5,398 nt of DNA from Nocardioides sp. GTDB lineage: Bacteria > Actinomycetota > Actinomycetes > Propionibacteriales > Nocardioidaceae. Positions 1-5,398 of this stretch are shown piece by piece. The DNA is taken from the NCBI GenBank assembly GCA_003519585.1, contig DOWL01000144.1, positions 5,594 through 10,991 of the forward strand. Reading direction: 5' to 3'. The notes below the pieces were generated by a model. The model saw only the letters and a list, made by a program, of their open reading frames with translations. It made no database searches and was not told where the DNA came from. Each line of letters starts with the position of its first letter. The first letter of the stretch is position 1. The position numbers and the translations under genes are program-made.

Positions 1-633
1 CTGGCGCTGCTGGTGCTCGGCTTCGCCACCCAGTGGGTGCTGCCGCTGCTCACCGCCATCGTGGCCGGGGACATGTTCGCCAGCGAGGACCAGCACGGCA
101 CCTGGAAGACGGTGCTCACCCGGTCGACCAGTCGCTCGACGATGTTCTGGGCGAAGACTGCCGTCGCCATCGCGTTCGCCCTCGTCGCCCTGACGCTGCT
201 GGCGGCTTCGACGATCGCGTCGAGCTGGCTGATCGTGGGCCACCAACCGCTCACGGGGCTGTCAGGCCAGACGATTGCGGCCCGCTCCGCGCTCGAGCTC
301 GTCTCGGCCAGCTGGGCCGTGATGGCGCTGCCCATCGTCGGATTCACCTGCCTGGCGCTGCTGTTCTCGGTCTGGTCCCGTAGCGCCGCAGTCGGAATCG
401 CGGCCCCCGTGGTCCTCGGCCTGGTGATGCAACTGGTCGGCGCGCTCGGCGGGATCGAGACGTTGCGCCCCTTCCTGCTCAGTACGCCGTTCGAGGCCTG
501 GCACGGACTGCTCGCCGCGCCGAGGTTCACCGGCCCGCTGCTCGACGCGGTCGTCACCAGCGCCGGCTGGAGCGTCGTCTGTCTGACCGCGGCCTTCCTC
601 ATCCTGCGTCGTCGCGACATCACCGGAGGTTGA
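1..633 (+). CDS. ABC-2 type transporter permease, C-terminal part (5' end outside window)
   Basis: This is the membrane subunit of an ABC exporter. The reading frame is open from the first base, so the GTG at 13 is probably internal and the true start lies upstream. About 210 residues are visible. Counting from that GTG, the segment at about residues 19-48 (GDMFASEDQHGTWKTVLTRS followed by SRSTMFWAK) matches the ABC-2 permease pattern of a Glu followed by GT-x-K-x-x-L-T, then Ser-Arg and a Lys before a membrane helix. Hydrophobic helices follow at about 49-73, 95-120, 123-147 and 180-198, and the protein ends in the basic tail LRRRDITGG, as expected for the last cytoplasmic end. The substrate cannot be read from the sequence. 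The ATP-binding partner is not in the window and probably lies upstream. The stop is 5 nt before the next gene, which suggests one operon. Family assignment is firm; function beyond export is unknown. Confidence 0.85.
   Translation: MALLVLGFATQWVLPLLTAIVAGDMFASEDQHGTWKTVLTRSTSRSTMFWAKTAVAIAFALVALTLLAASTIASSWLIVGHQPLTGLSGQTIAARSALELVSASWAVMALPIVGFTCLALLFSVWSRSAAVGIAAPVVLGLVMQLVGALGGIETLRPFLLSTPFEAWHGLLAAPRFTGPLLDAVVTSAGWSVVCLTAAFLILRRRDITGG
625..630 (+). promoter_or_regulatory. Ribosome binding site for the secreted six-Cys protein
   Basis: GGAGGT lies 8 nt before the ATG at 639 and overlaps the last codons of the permease gene. It favours that ATG over the in-frame TTG at 630, which overlaps the Shine-Dalgarno sequence itself. 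Confidence 0.8.
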
Positions 634-638
634 TCAGC

Positions 639-1430
639 ATGCGTCGTTTCGTCATCACGGTCGTGGCCGCCCTGGCCGTCGTAGTCGCTGTGAGCGGCGC
701 CGTACTCGCCGGGACCGGCGGCGGCAGCTCGGTCACCCGGGCTCGACTCGAACGTTCCCTTCCGACCGAGTTCGCCCGTCTGTACGCCGACCAGGCGGGG
801 CTCCTCGGTCATCGAGGCGTCACCCCGGCCTCGTTGCAGGCACGGGCGATGTGCGACAAGGGCGGTGCGGTCGAGCCGGATGTCGGTCCCGGAAGCAACT
901 GGATCTGCCTGGTCTCGTGGACCGATCCCAACGTACCCATGCCCCCGGAGGGCTACGGCAAGTTCGAGGTGGACGTCCACAGCAACGGCTGTTTCACGGC
1001 CGGCGGGCCGAGCAAGCTCGTGGGATTCCAGACGATCACGGACCGCCGGGGCCGGGAGGTCACCAACCCGGTCTACGAGTTCGACGGCTGCTTCGACCCG
1101 AACGGCGACAACACACCGACCGGCAATGAGTTCCCCTCGGTGTTGAACGTCACCACGACCGCGCTGCTCCCCGATGCCGAGCGTAAGGTCTCGCTCCAGC
1201 TCAGCTGTGGCACCGGATCAGCTGGCTGCCAGGGCACCGTCTCCGCTGCCGCCGGTGACACCCCGTTGGGCACGGTGCCCTTCGACGTCTCCGAGGAGCT
1301 GACCACGAGTCTGCACTTCCCCACGCCCGTGCCACAGCGTGCGCAGAGCGTGACGTTCACGGTCACGACCACGGTCGGTGTCGGCCCCACGAGTCCCGTC
1401 ACGCTCCCGGTGCCTCCGGCCCGTCCATAG
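639..1430 (+). CDS. Secreted or membrane-anchored protein of unknown function with six cysteines
   Basis: I do not recognise a named family. The 263-residue product starts with a short basic stretch (MRRF) and a hydrophobic segment at about 5-24 ending in AVLAG. This fits a Sec signal peptide or an uncleaved N-terminal anchor; there is no lipobox cysteine. The exported part has six Cys (72, 90, 118, 151, 190, 197), an even number consistent with three disulfides. Residues about 31-165 form one unit, with a Cys-x17-Cys pair leading into a Trp-rich strand (WICLVSW). Residues about 168-260 look like a beta-sandwich with a close pair in LSCGTGSAGCQG, a pattern common in actinobacterial Ig-like extracellular modules. 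The tail is Pro-rich. The gene follows the ABC permease by 5 nt and is probably co-transcribed and translationally linked. A role with that exporter, such as an extracytoplasmic accessory, is inference only. Confidence 0.8.
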   Translation: MRRFVITVVAALAVVVAVSGAVLAGTGGGSSVTRARLERSLPTEFARLYADQAGLLGHRGVTPASLQARAMCDKGGAVEPDVGPGSNWICLVSWTDPNVPMPPEGYGKFEVDVHSNGCFTAGGPSKLVGFQTITDRRGREVTNPVYEFDGCFDPNGDNTPTGNEFPSVLNVTTTALLPDAERKVSLQLSCGTGSAGCQGTVSAAAGDTPLGTVPFDVSEELTTSLHFPTPVPQRAQSVTFTVTTTVGVGPTSPVTLPVPPARP

Positions 1431-1516
1431 TCATCTCGGGGCATGTTGTCGCAGCGGCCTTGACGGAGACCGCAGGCGGCACGGCCCACGCCAGGACCGC
1501 ACGCTGGTTCGCGAGG

Positions 1517-1533
1517 TGTGCGCCCAGCGCACA
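1517..1533 (+). terminator. Short perfect hairpin between the permease operon and the FKBP gene
   Basis: A 7-bp perfect stem (TGTGCGC / GCGCACA) encloses a 3-nt CCA loop, 87 nt after the stop at 1430. There is no T-tract behind it. It could be a weak terminator for the upstream operon or an operator for the promoter proposed at 1556. The rest of the 1431-1605 gap shows no gene. Confidence 0.35.
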
Positions 1534-1555
1534 GGCTCCGTTCAGGGTCGGCCGC

Positions 1556-1561
1556 TAGCGT
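1556..1561 (+). promoter_or_regulatory. Possible -10 element of the FKBP lipoprotein gene
   Basis: TAGCGT fits the actinobacterial TANNNT -10 consensus and sits 44 nt before the GTG start, giving a predicted 5' leader of about 38 nt. No good -35 is visible at the usual distance, as is common in high-GC actinobacteria. The call rests on one hexamer. Confidence 0.3.
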
Positions 1562-1605
1562 GGCGGCAGTGTCTCCGACTGCCTTCAACCAGAAAGCTCA
1601 GACCT

Positions 1606-2622
1606 GTGCTTCGACGATTCCGTCGCCCCACGGCCGCCACCGGCGCCCTCCTGCTCGCTCTCGCGCTCGCCGCGTGCGGGGGTGACGACTCGGGCTCGGC
1701 CTCCGACAAGTCGTCGGCCTCCGCGTCGTCCGACTCCTCGGACTCATCCGAGTCGGCGCCTGCGACCGGCGAGCTCGACGAGGTCACCTTCAGCGGCGAC
1801 GTGGGCAAGGCCCTGACCGCGGAGTGGAAGTCCGAGGTGGCGGTGCCCGAGAAGACCACCGTCACCACCCTGGTCAAGGGTGACGGCGAGGCGATCGCCG
1901 ACGGCGACACGGTGAGCACCTACCTCTGGCTCGGCAACGGCTCCACCAAGAAGGAGGCCTACAGCGACTACACCAACGGCGCTCCCGAGCAGCTCCCCAA
2001 CAACGGCCAGCTCGGCGAGGTGTTCACCCAGCTGTTCGCGGGCGCGACGTACGGCTCCCGGGTGGTCGCGGTGACGACCCCGGCCGAGCTGCTCGGTCCC
2101 TCGGCCGACGGCAGCTCGCTCGGCATCGGTGCCGACGACAGCCTGGTCGTGGTCGCCGACTTCGTGGAGAAAGCCGCGGTCGCGCCGACGCCGACCGACG
2201 ACAAGGCGCACGACGCCTCCCCCGACACCCAGCCCAAGGTCGTCGAGAAGGACGGCAAGCCGACCGGCCTCGACTGGACGGGCATCGACGAGCCCGCGCT
2301 CGACACCCCGGTCCAGCGGGTCATGCTCAAGGAGGGCACCGGCCCGGCTGTGAAGCCGACCGACACGGTGACCGTCAACTACCTCGGCGAGGTCTACCAG
2401 GCCGACAAGCCGTTCGACGAGAGCTACACCGGGGAGCCGCTCACCTCGGCGCTCAGCGGCCTGATCCAGGGCTGGAGCATCGGCCTCGACGGCGTCAAGG
2501 TCGGCAGCCGGGTGCTGCTGCAGATCCCGCCGGACTACGGGTACGGCGCGCAGGGCAGTGGCGAGTCGATCCCCGGCAACGCGACGCTGTGGTTCGTCAT
2601 CGACGTGGTGAGCGTCAAGTAG
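1606..2622 (+). CDS. FKBP-type peptidyl-prolyl cis-trans isomerase lipoprotein with two FKBP-like domains
   Basis: This is a predicted cell-surface lipoprotein that catalyses cis-trans isomerisation of prolyl bonds in exported proteins. The GTG at 1606 gives 338 residues beginning (M)LRRFRRP, then a hydrophobic stretch and a lipobox LAAC with Cys24 as the lipidated residue. A weak AGAAAG Shine-Dalgarno lies 9 nt upstream. The frame stays open back to 1378, but that extension would overlap the previous gene and place the signal peptide internally. A Ser/Asp linker (about 29-52) leads to a first FKBP-like unit (about 83-188), an acidic Pro/Thr linker, and a canonical FKBP domain (about 235-337). 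The second domain keeps the pocket residues: Tyr259, Phe270-Asp271, Trp290 in LIQGW, Tyr311 in PDYGYG, Ile322 and Phe330. In the first, the Trp position is Phe140 and the YGYG loop is lost, so it is probably non-catalytic. The client proteins are unknown. Confidence 0.93.
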   Translation: MLRRFRRPTAATGALLLALALAACGGDDSGSASDKSSASASSDSSDSSESAPATGELDEVTFSGDVGKALTAEWKSEVAVPEKTTVTTLVKGDGEAIADGDTVSTYLWLGNGSTKKEAYSDYTNGAPEQLPNNGQLGEVFTQLFAGATYGSRVVAVTTPAELLGPSADGSSLGIGADDSLVVVADFVEKAAVAPTPTDDKAHDASPDTQPKVVEKDGKPTGLDWTGIDEPALDTPVQRVMLKEGTGPAVKPTDTVTVNYLGEVYQADKPFDESYTGEPLTSALSGLIQGWSIGLDGVKVGSRVLLQIPPDYGYGAQGSGESIPGNATLWFVIDVVSVK

Positions 2623-2646
2623 CGACCAGTAGGCCAGTGGGCCCTA

Positions 2647-2682
2647 GTACGGTCCTCGGGTGAGTTCGCCCGAGGACCGTAC
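2647..2682. repeat. Perfect 14-bp inverted repeat over the promoter and start codon of the DUF6328 gene
   Basis: The arms GTACGGTCCTCGGG (2647-2660) and CCCGAGGACCGTAC (2669-2682) are exactly complementary around an 8-nt spacer, TGAGTTCG. The left arm holds a TACGGT -10 candidate, and the GTG start of the next gene begins at its last base. The right arm encodes residues 4-8 of that protein. The repeat lies 24 nt after the FKBP stop codon. It could be a protein-binding operator, or a hairpin in read-through RNA that ends or masks transcripts from upstream. There is no T-tract, so a classic intrinsic terminator is less likely. Confidence 0.75.
2648..2653 (+). promoter_or_regulatory. Leaderless -10 element of the DUF6328 gene
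   Basis: TACGGT matches TANNNT and is separated by exactly 6 nt from the GTG at 2660. This is the spacing at which actinobacterial transcription would begin on the start codon itself. No Shine-Dalgarno sequence precedes the GTG, which agrees with a leaderless message. An overlapping TAGTAC at 2645 is a poorer match. No clear -35 is seen. Confidence 0.5.
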
Positions 2683-3154
2683 GCCGGACGATCCGCCCGA
2701 CCCGGACGAGCCGTCCGAACAGACGATCAACCGCAACTGGACCGAGCTGGTCCAGGAGTTGCGCGCGATCCAGGTCGGCGTCCAGGTGCTGGTCGGCTTC
2801 CTGCTCGCCCTGCCGTTCACCGACAAGTTCGACACCCTCGACGACGTCGAGAAGGCGGCCTACCTCGTCGTGCTCTCGATCGCGGTGACCGCGTCTGCCG
2901 CCGTCCTGGCGCCGATCGCCTACCACCGGATCCTGTTCCGGCGGGGGCTGCGGCCGTGGCTGGTCGACACGGCCAACGCGATTGCGCGGACCGGGCTGGT
3001 GCTCGCCGCGCTGGCGACCTGCGGCGTGGTGTTCCTGGCCTTCGACCTCGCGGCCGGTCTCACCGCGGGCGTCGTCGCGTCGGCGGTCGCGCTGGCGGCG
3101 TACGCCGCCCTGTGGTTGGTCGTACCCCTGGGCGCCCACGGCCCCAAGGGCTGA
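2660..3154 (+). CDS. Small four-helix membrane protein, DUF6328 family
   Basis: The 164-residue integral membrane protein is of unknown function. It opens with an acidic, Pro-rich cytoplasmic tail (about 1-22), then a conserved-looking block NWTELVQELRAIQVGVQVL that runs into the first helix, LPFTDKF after that helix, and APIAYHRILFR after the second. I recognise this order as the DUF6328 pattern of actinobacterial small membrane proteins (from memory, not a search). Predicted helices are at about 38-54, 66-87, 106-128 and 133-156. The GTG at 2660 was chosen because it gives the complete family N-terminus and lies 6 nt after a good -10 element. It begins 37 nt after the FKBP stop but probably has its own leaderless promoter. 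It converges on lldD and shares a terminator hairpin with it. No catalytic motif is visible. Confidence 0.85.
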   Translation: MSSPEDRTPDDPPDPDEPSEQTINRNWTELVQELRAIQVGVQVLVGFLLALPFTDKFDTLDDVEKAAYLVVLSIAVTASAAVLAPIAYHRILFRRGLRPWLVDTANAIARTGLVLAALATCGVVFLAFDLAAGLTAGVVASAVALAAYAALWLVVPLGAHGPKG

Positions 3155-3168
3155 GGCAACCTCAGCCC
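3148..3168. terminator. Shared bidirectional terminator hairpin of the convergent DUF6328 and lldD genes
   Basis: GGGCTGAGG and CCTCAGCCC form a perfect 9-bp stem around a CAA loop. The + strand TGA (3152-3154) and the minus-strand TGA (3164-3162) sit opposite each other in the two arms. Because the structure is symmetric, it forms in RNA from either strand. There is no U-tract on either side, as is usual for high-GC actinobacterial hairpin terminators, so its efficiency is uncertain. Confidence 0.65.
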
Positions 3169-4382
3169 AGTCGTCGGAGTGCGCTCACGTGGCCGAGTTC
3201 GAGTTCGTCGAGCGAGCGGACGCCGAGCAGTCGCATGGTCCGTTCGATCTGACCGCTGAGGATCTCGATCGCGCGGTCGACGCCGGGCCGGCCGCCGGCC
3301 ATCAGGCCGTAGAGGTAGGCACGGCCGACCAGGGTGAACCGGGCGCCGTGCGCGACCGCGGCCACGATGTCCTGACCCGACATGATCCCCGTGTCCAGGT
3401 GCACCTCGACCTGGCTCCCGACCTCCTTGACCACCTCCGGGAGCAGGTGGAACGGCACCGGCGCCCGGTCGAGCTGCCGGCCGCCGTGGTTGGACAGCAC
3501 GATCGCATCCACCCCCGCATCCGCGAGCCGGACCGCATCGGCCACAGTCTGCACCCCCTTGACCGAGATCTTCCCCGGCCACTGGTCCCGGATCCAGGCC
3601 AGATCCTCATAGGTCACCGTCGGGTCGAACATCGTGTCCAACAACTCGGCCACCGTCCCCGACCACGCATCGAGCGAGGCGAACGCCAGCGGCTCGGTGG
3701 TCAGGAAGTTGAACCACCACGCCGGCCGCGGGATCGCGTTGGCGACCGTCCGCGGCGTCAGGGCCGGCGGGATCGTCATGCCGTTGCGTACGTCGCGCAG
3801 CCGTGCCCCCGCGACCGGGACGTCGACGGTGACCAGCAACGTGTCGTACCCCGCCTTGGCCGCCCGGTCGACCAGCGCCATCGACCGGTCGCGGTCCTTC
3901 CACATGTAGAGCTGGAACCACTTCCGCGCCCCCGGCGCGGCCGCCGCAACATCCTCGATCGAGGTCGTCCCCATCGTGGAGAGGCAGTAGGGGATCCCCG
4001 CCGCCTCCGCCGCGGTCACCCCGGCGACCTCACCCTCGGTCTGCATCATCCGGGTGAACCCGGTCGGTGCGATCCCAAAAGGCAGCGCCGAGGTCTCCCC
4101 CAACACCTCCACACGCGTGTCCACCGACGAGACGTCACGCAGGATCGCCGGGTGGAACTCCACATCCGCGAACCCCTGCCGCGCCCGGGCCAGCGACACC
4201 TCACCATCGGCCGCACCATCGGTGTAGTCGAAGGCAGCCTTCGGCGTACGCCGCTTCGCGATCCGGCGCAGATCCTCGATCGTCAACGCCCTCGCCAACC
4301 GCCGAGCACGCGGAGACAACTCAGGCCGCTTGAACTGGAGCAACGGCGCCAGATCGTGAGCCTTCGGTAGCTGTCTCTTCAT
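3162..4382 (-). CDS. lldD: FMN-dependent L-lactate dehydrogenase (quinone), LldD2-like
   Basis: This enzyme oxidises L-lactate to pyruvate and passes electrons through FMN to the membrane quinone pool, allowing growth on lactate. The 406-residue protein has the full alpha-hydroxy-acid oxidase TIM barrel: Tyr53 in [11 protein letters not shown], Gln157 and Tyr159 in WFQLY, Thr185 and Asp187 in TVDVP, Arg194 in GARLRD, the FMN lysine Lys275 in SVKG, and the catalytic His299 and Arg302 in [16 protein letters not shown] (330-336) and GRAYLYG (353-359) hold the FMN phosphate region. The N-terminal stretch [11 protein letters not shown] and the whole course of the sequence closely resemble, from memory, M. 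tuberculosis LldD2 (Rv1872c). MftD-type paralogues have a different N-terminus and SNHGGNNLD. The ATG at 4382 was chosen over the TTG at 4385 for its AGGAG site and because the TTG lies between that site and the ATG. It overlaps the preceding stop by one base. Other 2-hydroxy acids remain possible substrates. Confidence 0.93.
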   Translation of the reverse strand: MKRQLPKAHDLAPLLQFKRPELSPRARRLARALTIEDLRRIAKRRTPKAAFDYTDGAADGEVSLARARQGFADVEFHPAILRDVSSVDTRVEVLGETSALPFGIAPTGFTRMMQTEGEVAGVTAAEAAGIPYCLSTMGTTSIEDVAAAAPGARKWFQLYMWKDRDRSMALVDRAAKAGYDTLLVTVDVPVAGARLRDVRNGMTIPPALTPRTVANAIPRPAWWFNFLTTEPLAFASLDAWSGTVAELLDTMFDPTVTYEDLAWIRDQWPGKISVKGVQTVADAVRLADAGVDAIVLSNHGGRQLDRAPVPFHLLPEVVKEVGSQVEVHLDTGIMSGQDIVAAVAHGARFTLVGRAYLYGLMAGGRPGVDRAIEILSGQIERTMRLLGVRSLDELELGHVSALRRLG

Positions 4383-5398
4383 CAAGGAGCTCCTGGTGGT
4401 GTGGTGGCGGTGCCGAGGCCTTGGATGTTGACGGGTTTGGCCTTGGTGGTGACGATCCGGAGTTTGCCGGAGCTGGCCGACAGGGGTGGCAGGGTCACCA
4501 CCCGGGTGGCCTTGGGGCCCTTGAGGTTGACCGTGCCGATCAGCTTCTTGCCCAGGTAGATCTTCACCCTCCCAGACGTGGGAGTGGTACCCACGACCAG
4601 GGCCAGTGCCTGAGCATCACGGATCTTGGCGGTCAGCACCGCACCCTTGGCGCGGGTGGTCCACGCCTGGCCGAGGTAGGCCCGCGGGGTGCGGACCTTC
4701 TTCCACCGCGGCCCGGCCTTCTTCTTCAGCGCCTTCGCACCGGCAGGCACCGTGAACACCACCCGCGCCGGACTCGGATCGGTCCGACCCGCCACGGTGG
4801 CGGCGACGGTCAGCAGATGGCTGCCCTGGCCCAGCCCGGTCACCGTGTACGGCGAGCTGCACGGCGTGGCGACCCCGTCCAGGGTGCACACGAACGTCGC
4901 CGCTGGTTGACCAGGCTGAACGGGCTGGGCATCGAAGACCACCGTCGTCGAGCTCGCCAGCAGCCACTGACCCGGGCCACCACGCAACACCGTGTCCGGC
5001 ACCTCACTCGTCGGTGGGGTGGGTGGAGTGGTCGTCGTCGCGCGGGTCACCAACGTGCCGGTGGCTGGTGGGGCGGTGTAGTAGTCACCACCGACCTCGA
5101 CCCGGAGCTGGTAGCTCGTGTCGACCTCGGCCGAGTAGCTGCACCCCGCGGTGCCCGTGCCCACGCCGACCTGGCTGACTGCGAGGTCGGTGCAGCCGGG
5201 CAGGGGTTCCCCGGTGCCGGCATCGAGGAACGAGACCCTGGCGTGGGTCAGGTCACCGAACGAGTTGTCCGCGCCGTCGCTGACCGTGGCCCGCAGCGGC
5301 ACCTCGACCCGGGTGTCACCGGGTTTGGTCGCGGTGATCTCCGCGGGACCGGCGTACTCGACCACTGCTTCCTCGGCCACCACCGTGACCATCAGGTC
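4382..5398 (-). CDS. Large secreted protein with Ig-like domains, C-terminal part (5' end outside window)
   Basis: The reading frame is open to the window edge, so the ATG at 5392 is probably internal and only the last 338 residues are visible. Counted from that Met, an Ig-like beta domain (about 2-115) has a Cys67/Cys84 pair in LPGCTDL and GTAGCSY. A Thr/Pro linker (about 117-132) follows. A second Ig-like module (about 133-216) has the FVCTLDG...[16 protein letters not shown] pattern typical of actinobacterial extracellular repeat proteins. Then come a Lys/Arg-rich stretch (about 220-236) and a C-terminal beta-rich domain (about 240-328) with [17 protein letters not shown], which resembles the jelly-roll endings of such proteins. 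There is no LPxTG motif or C-terminal membrane helix, so it is probably released or held non-covalently. No enzyme motif is visible in this part. Its stop overlaps the lldD start (TGATG), implying co-transcription. Confidence 0.8.
   Translation of the reverse strand, partial: DLMVTVVAEEAVVEYAGPAEITATKPGDTRVEVPLRATVSDGADNSFGDLTHARVSFLDAGTGEPLPGCTDLAVSQVGVGTGTAGCSYSAEVDTSYQLRVEVGGDYYTAPPATGTLVTRATTTTPPTPPTSEVPDTVLRGGPGQWLLASSTTVVFDAQPVQPGQPAATFVCTLDGVATPCSSPYTVTGLGQGSHLLTVAATVAGRTDPSPARVVFTVPAGAKALKKKAGPRWKKVRTPRAYLGQAWTTRAKGAVLTAKIRDAQALALVVGTTPTSGRVKIYLGKKLIGTVNLKGPKATRVVTLPPLSASSGKLRIVTTKAKPVNIQGLGTATTPPGAP
4390..4394 (-). promoter_or_regulatory. Ribosome binding site of lldD
   Basis: AGGAG on the minus strand lies 7 nt before the ATG at 4382 and inside the last codons of the upstream gene. 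It is half of a perfect 10-bp palindrome, AGGAGCTCCT (4385-4394), so the Shine-Dalgarno is followed directly by its own complement. Confidence 0.7.

Noticed and set aside
630..638. TTG start at 630 for the six-Cys protein
   Set aside because: It overlaps the GGAGGT site, which is ideally placed for the ATG at 639.
1073..1588. A 171-codon minus-strand frame across the end of the six-Cys gene and the following gap
   Set aside because: It is antisense to a supported gene, with no recognisable domain and no convincing translation signal.
1378..1605. N-terminal extension of the FKBP gene to a start at 1378
   Set aside because: It would overlap the preceding gene, lacks a ribosome binding site and puts the lipobox at residue 100. 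The GTG at 1606 gives a normal lipoprotein signal.
2624..2640. Short direct repeat CCAGTAGG / CCAGTGGG after the FKBP stop
   Set aside because: Five identical bases in two copies are too few to support a binding site.
2982..4370. A 462-codon open frame on the + strand opposite lldD and overlapping the DUF6328 gene
   Set aside because: It is antisense to a gene with intact catalytic motifs and has an Arg/His/Pro-rich composition without domains. This is the usual shadow of strong GC3 bias.
4569..4584. Hairpin CTCCCA-GACG-TGGGAG
   Set aside because: A 6-bp stem inside coding sequence is expected by chance in GC-rich DNA, and its position suggests no role.
1..5398. CRISPR array, tRNA, rRNA, insertion sequence or phage genes
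   Set aside because: No spaced repeats, RNA gene cores, transposase or integrase motifs were seen on either strand.

Overview
The window is GC-rich, densely coded DNA with strong G/C third-position bias, frequent GTG starts and TANNNT-type -10 elements. This points to a high-GC actinobacterium. A Nocardioides-like or related Propionibacteriales genome is my guess from gene content; the sequence alone does not fix family or genus. No rRNA, tRNA, CRISPR array, transposase, integrase or attachment site was found, and the region reads as ordinary chromosome.

Plus strand, 1-3154. The window opens inside the last gene(s) of an ABC export locus. An ABC-2 type permease (1-633, missing its N-terminus) is followed after 5 nt by a secreted six-cysteine protein of unknown function (639-1430), very likely in the same operon. 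After a 175-nt gap holding a short hairpin and a possible -10 element, there is an FKBP-type peptidyl-prolyl isomerase lipoprotein (1606-2622). It appears to carry two FKBP-like domains, the first having lost its active-site residues. Next is a small four-helix membrane protein of the DUF6328 type (2660-3154). It probably starts as a leaderless GTG message, and its -10 element and start codon lie within a perfect 14-bp inverted repeat.

Minus strand, 5398-3162. The 3' end of a large secreted protein with Ig-like domains (5398-4382, N-terminus outside the window) overlaps by one base (TGATG) the start of an FMN-dependent L-lactate dehydrogenase of the mycobacterial LldD2 type (4382-3162). lldD converges on the DUF6328 gene with only 7 nt between the stop codons. 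A perfect 9-bp hairpin spans that junction and contains both stops.

Functionally this is a set of neighbours rather than one pathway. It comprises an export or envelope pair (permease and secreted protein), an extracytoplasmic folding lipoprotein, a small membrane protein, and lactate oxidation feeding the quinone pool, the last oddly placed behind a surface or secreted protein. I found no convincing new defence, mobile or biosynthetic system. The observations most worth a second look are the inverted repeat over the DUF6328 start, the degenerate tandem FKBP architecture, and the coupling of lldD to an Ig-like protein gene.
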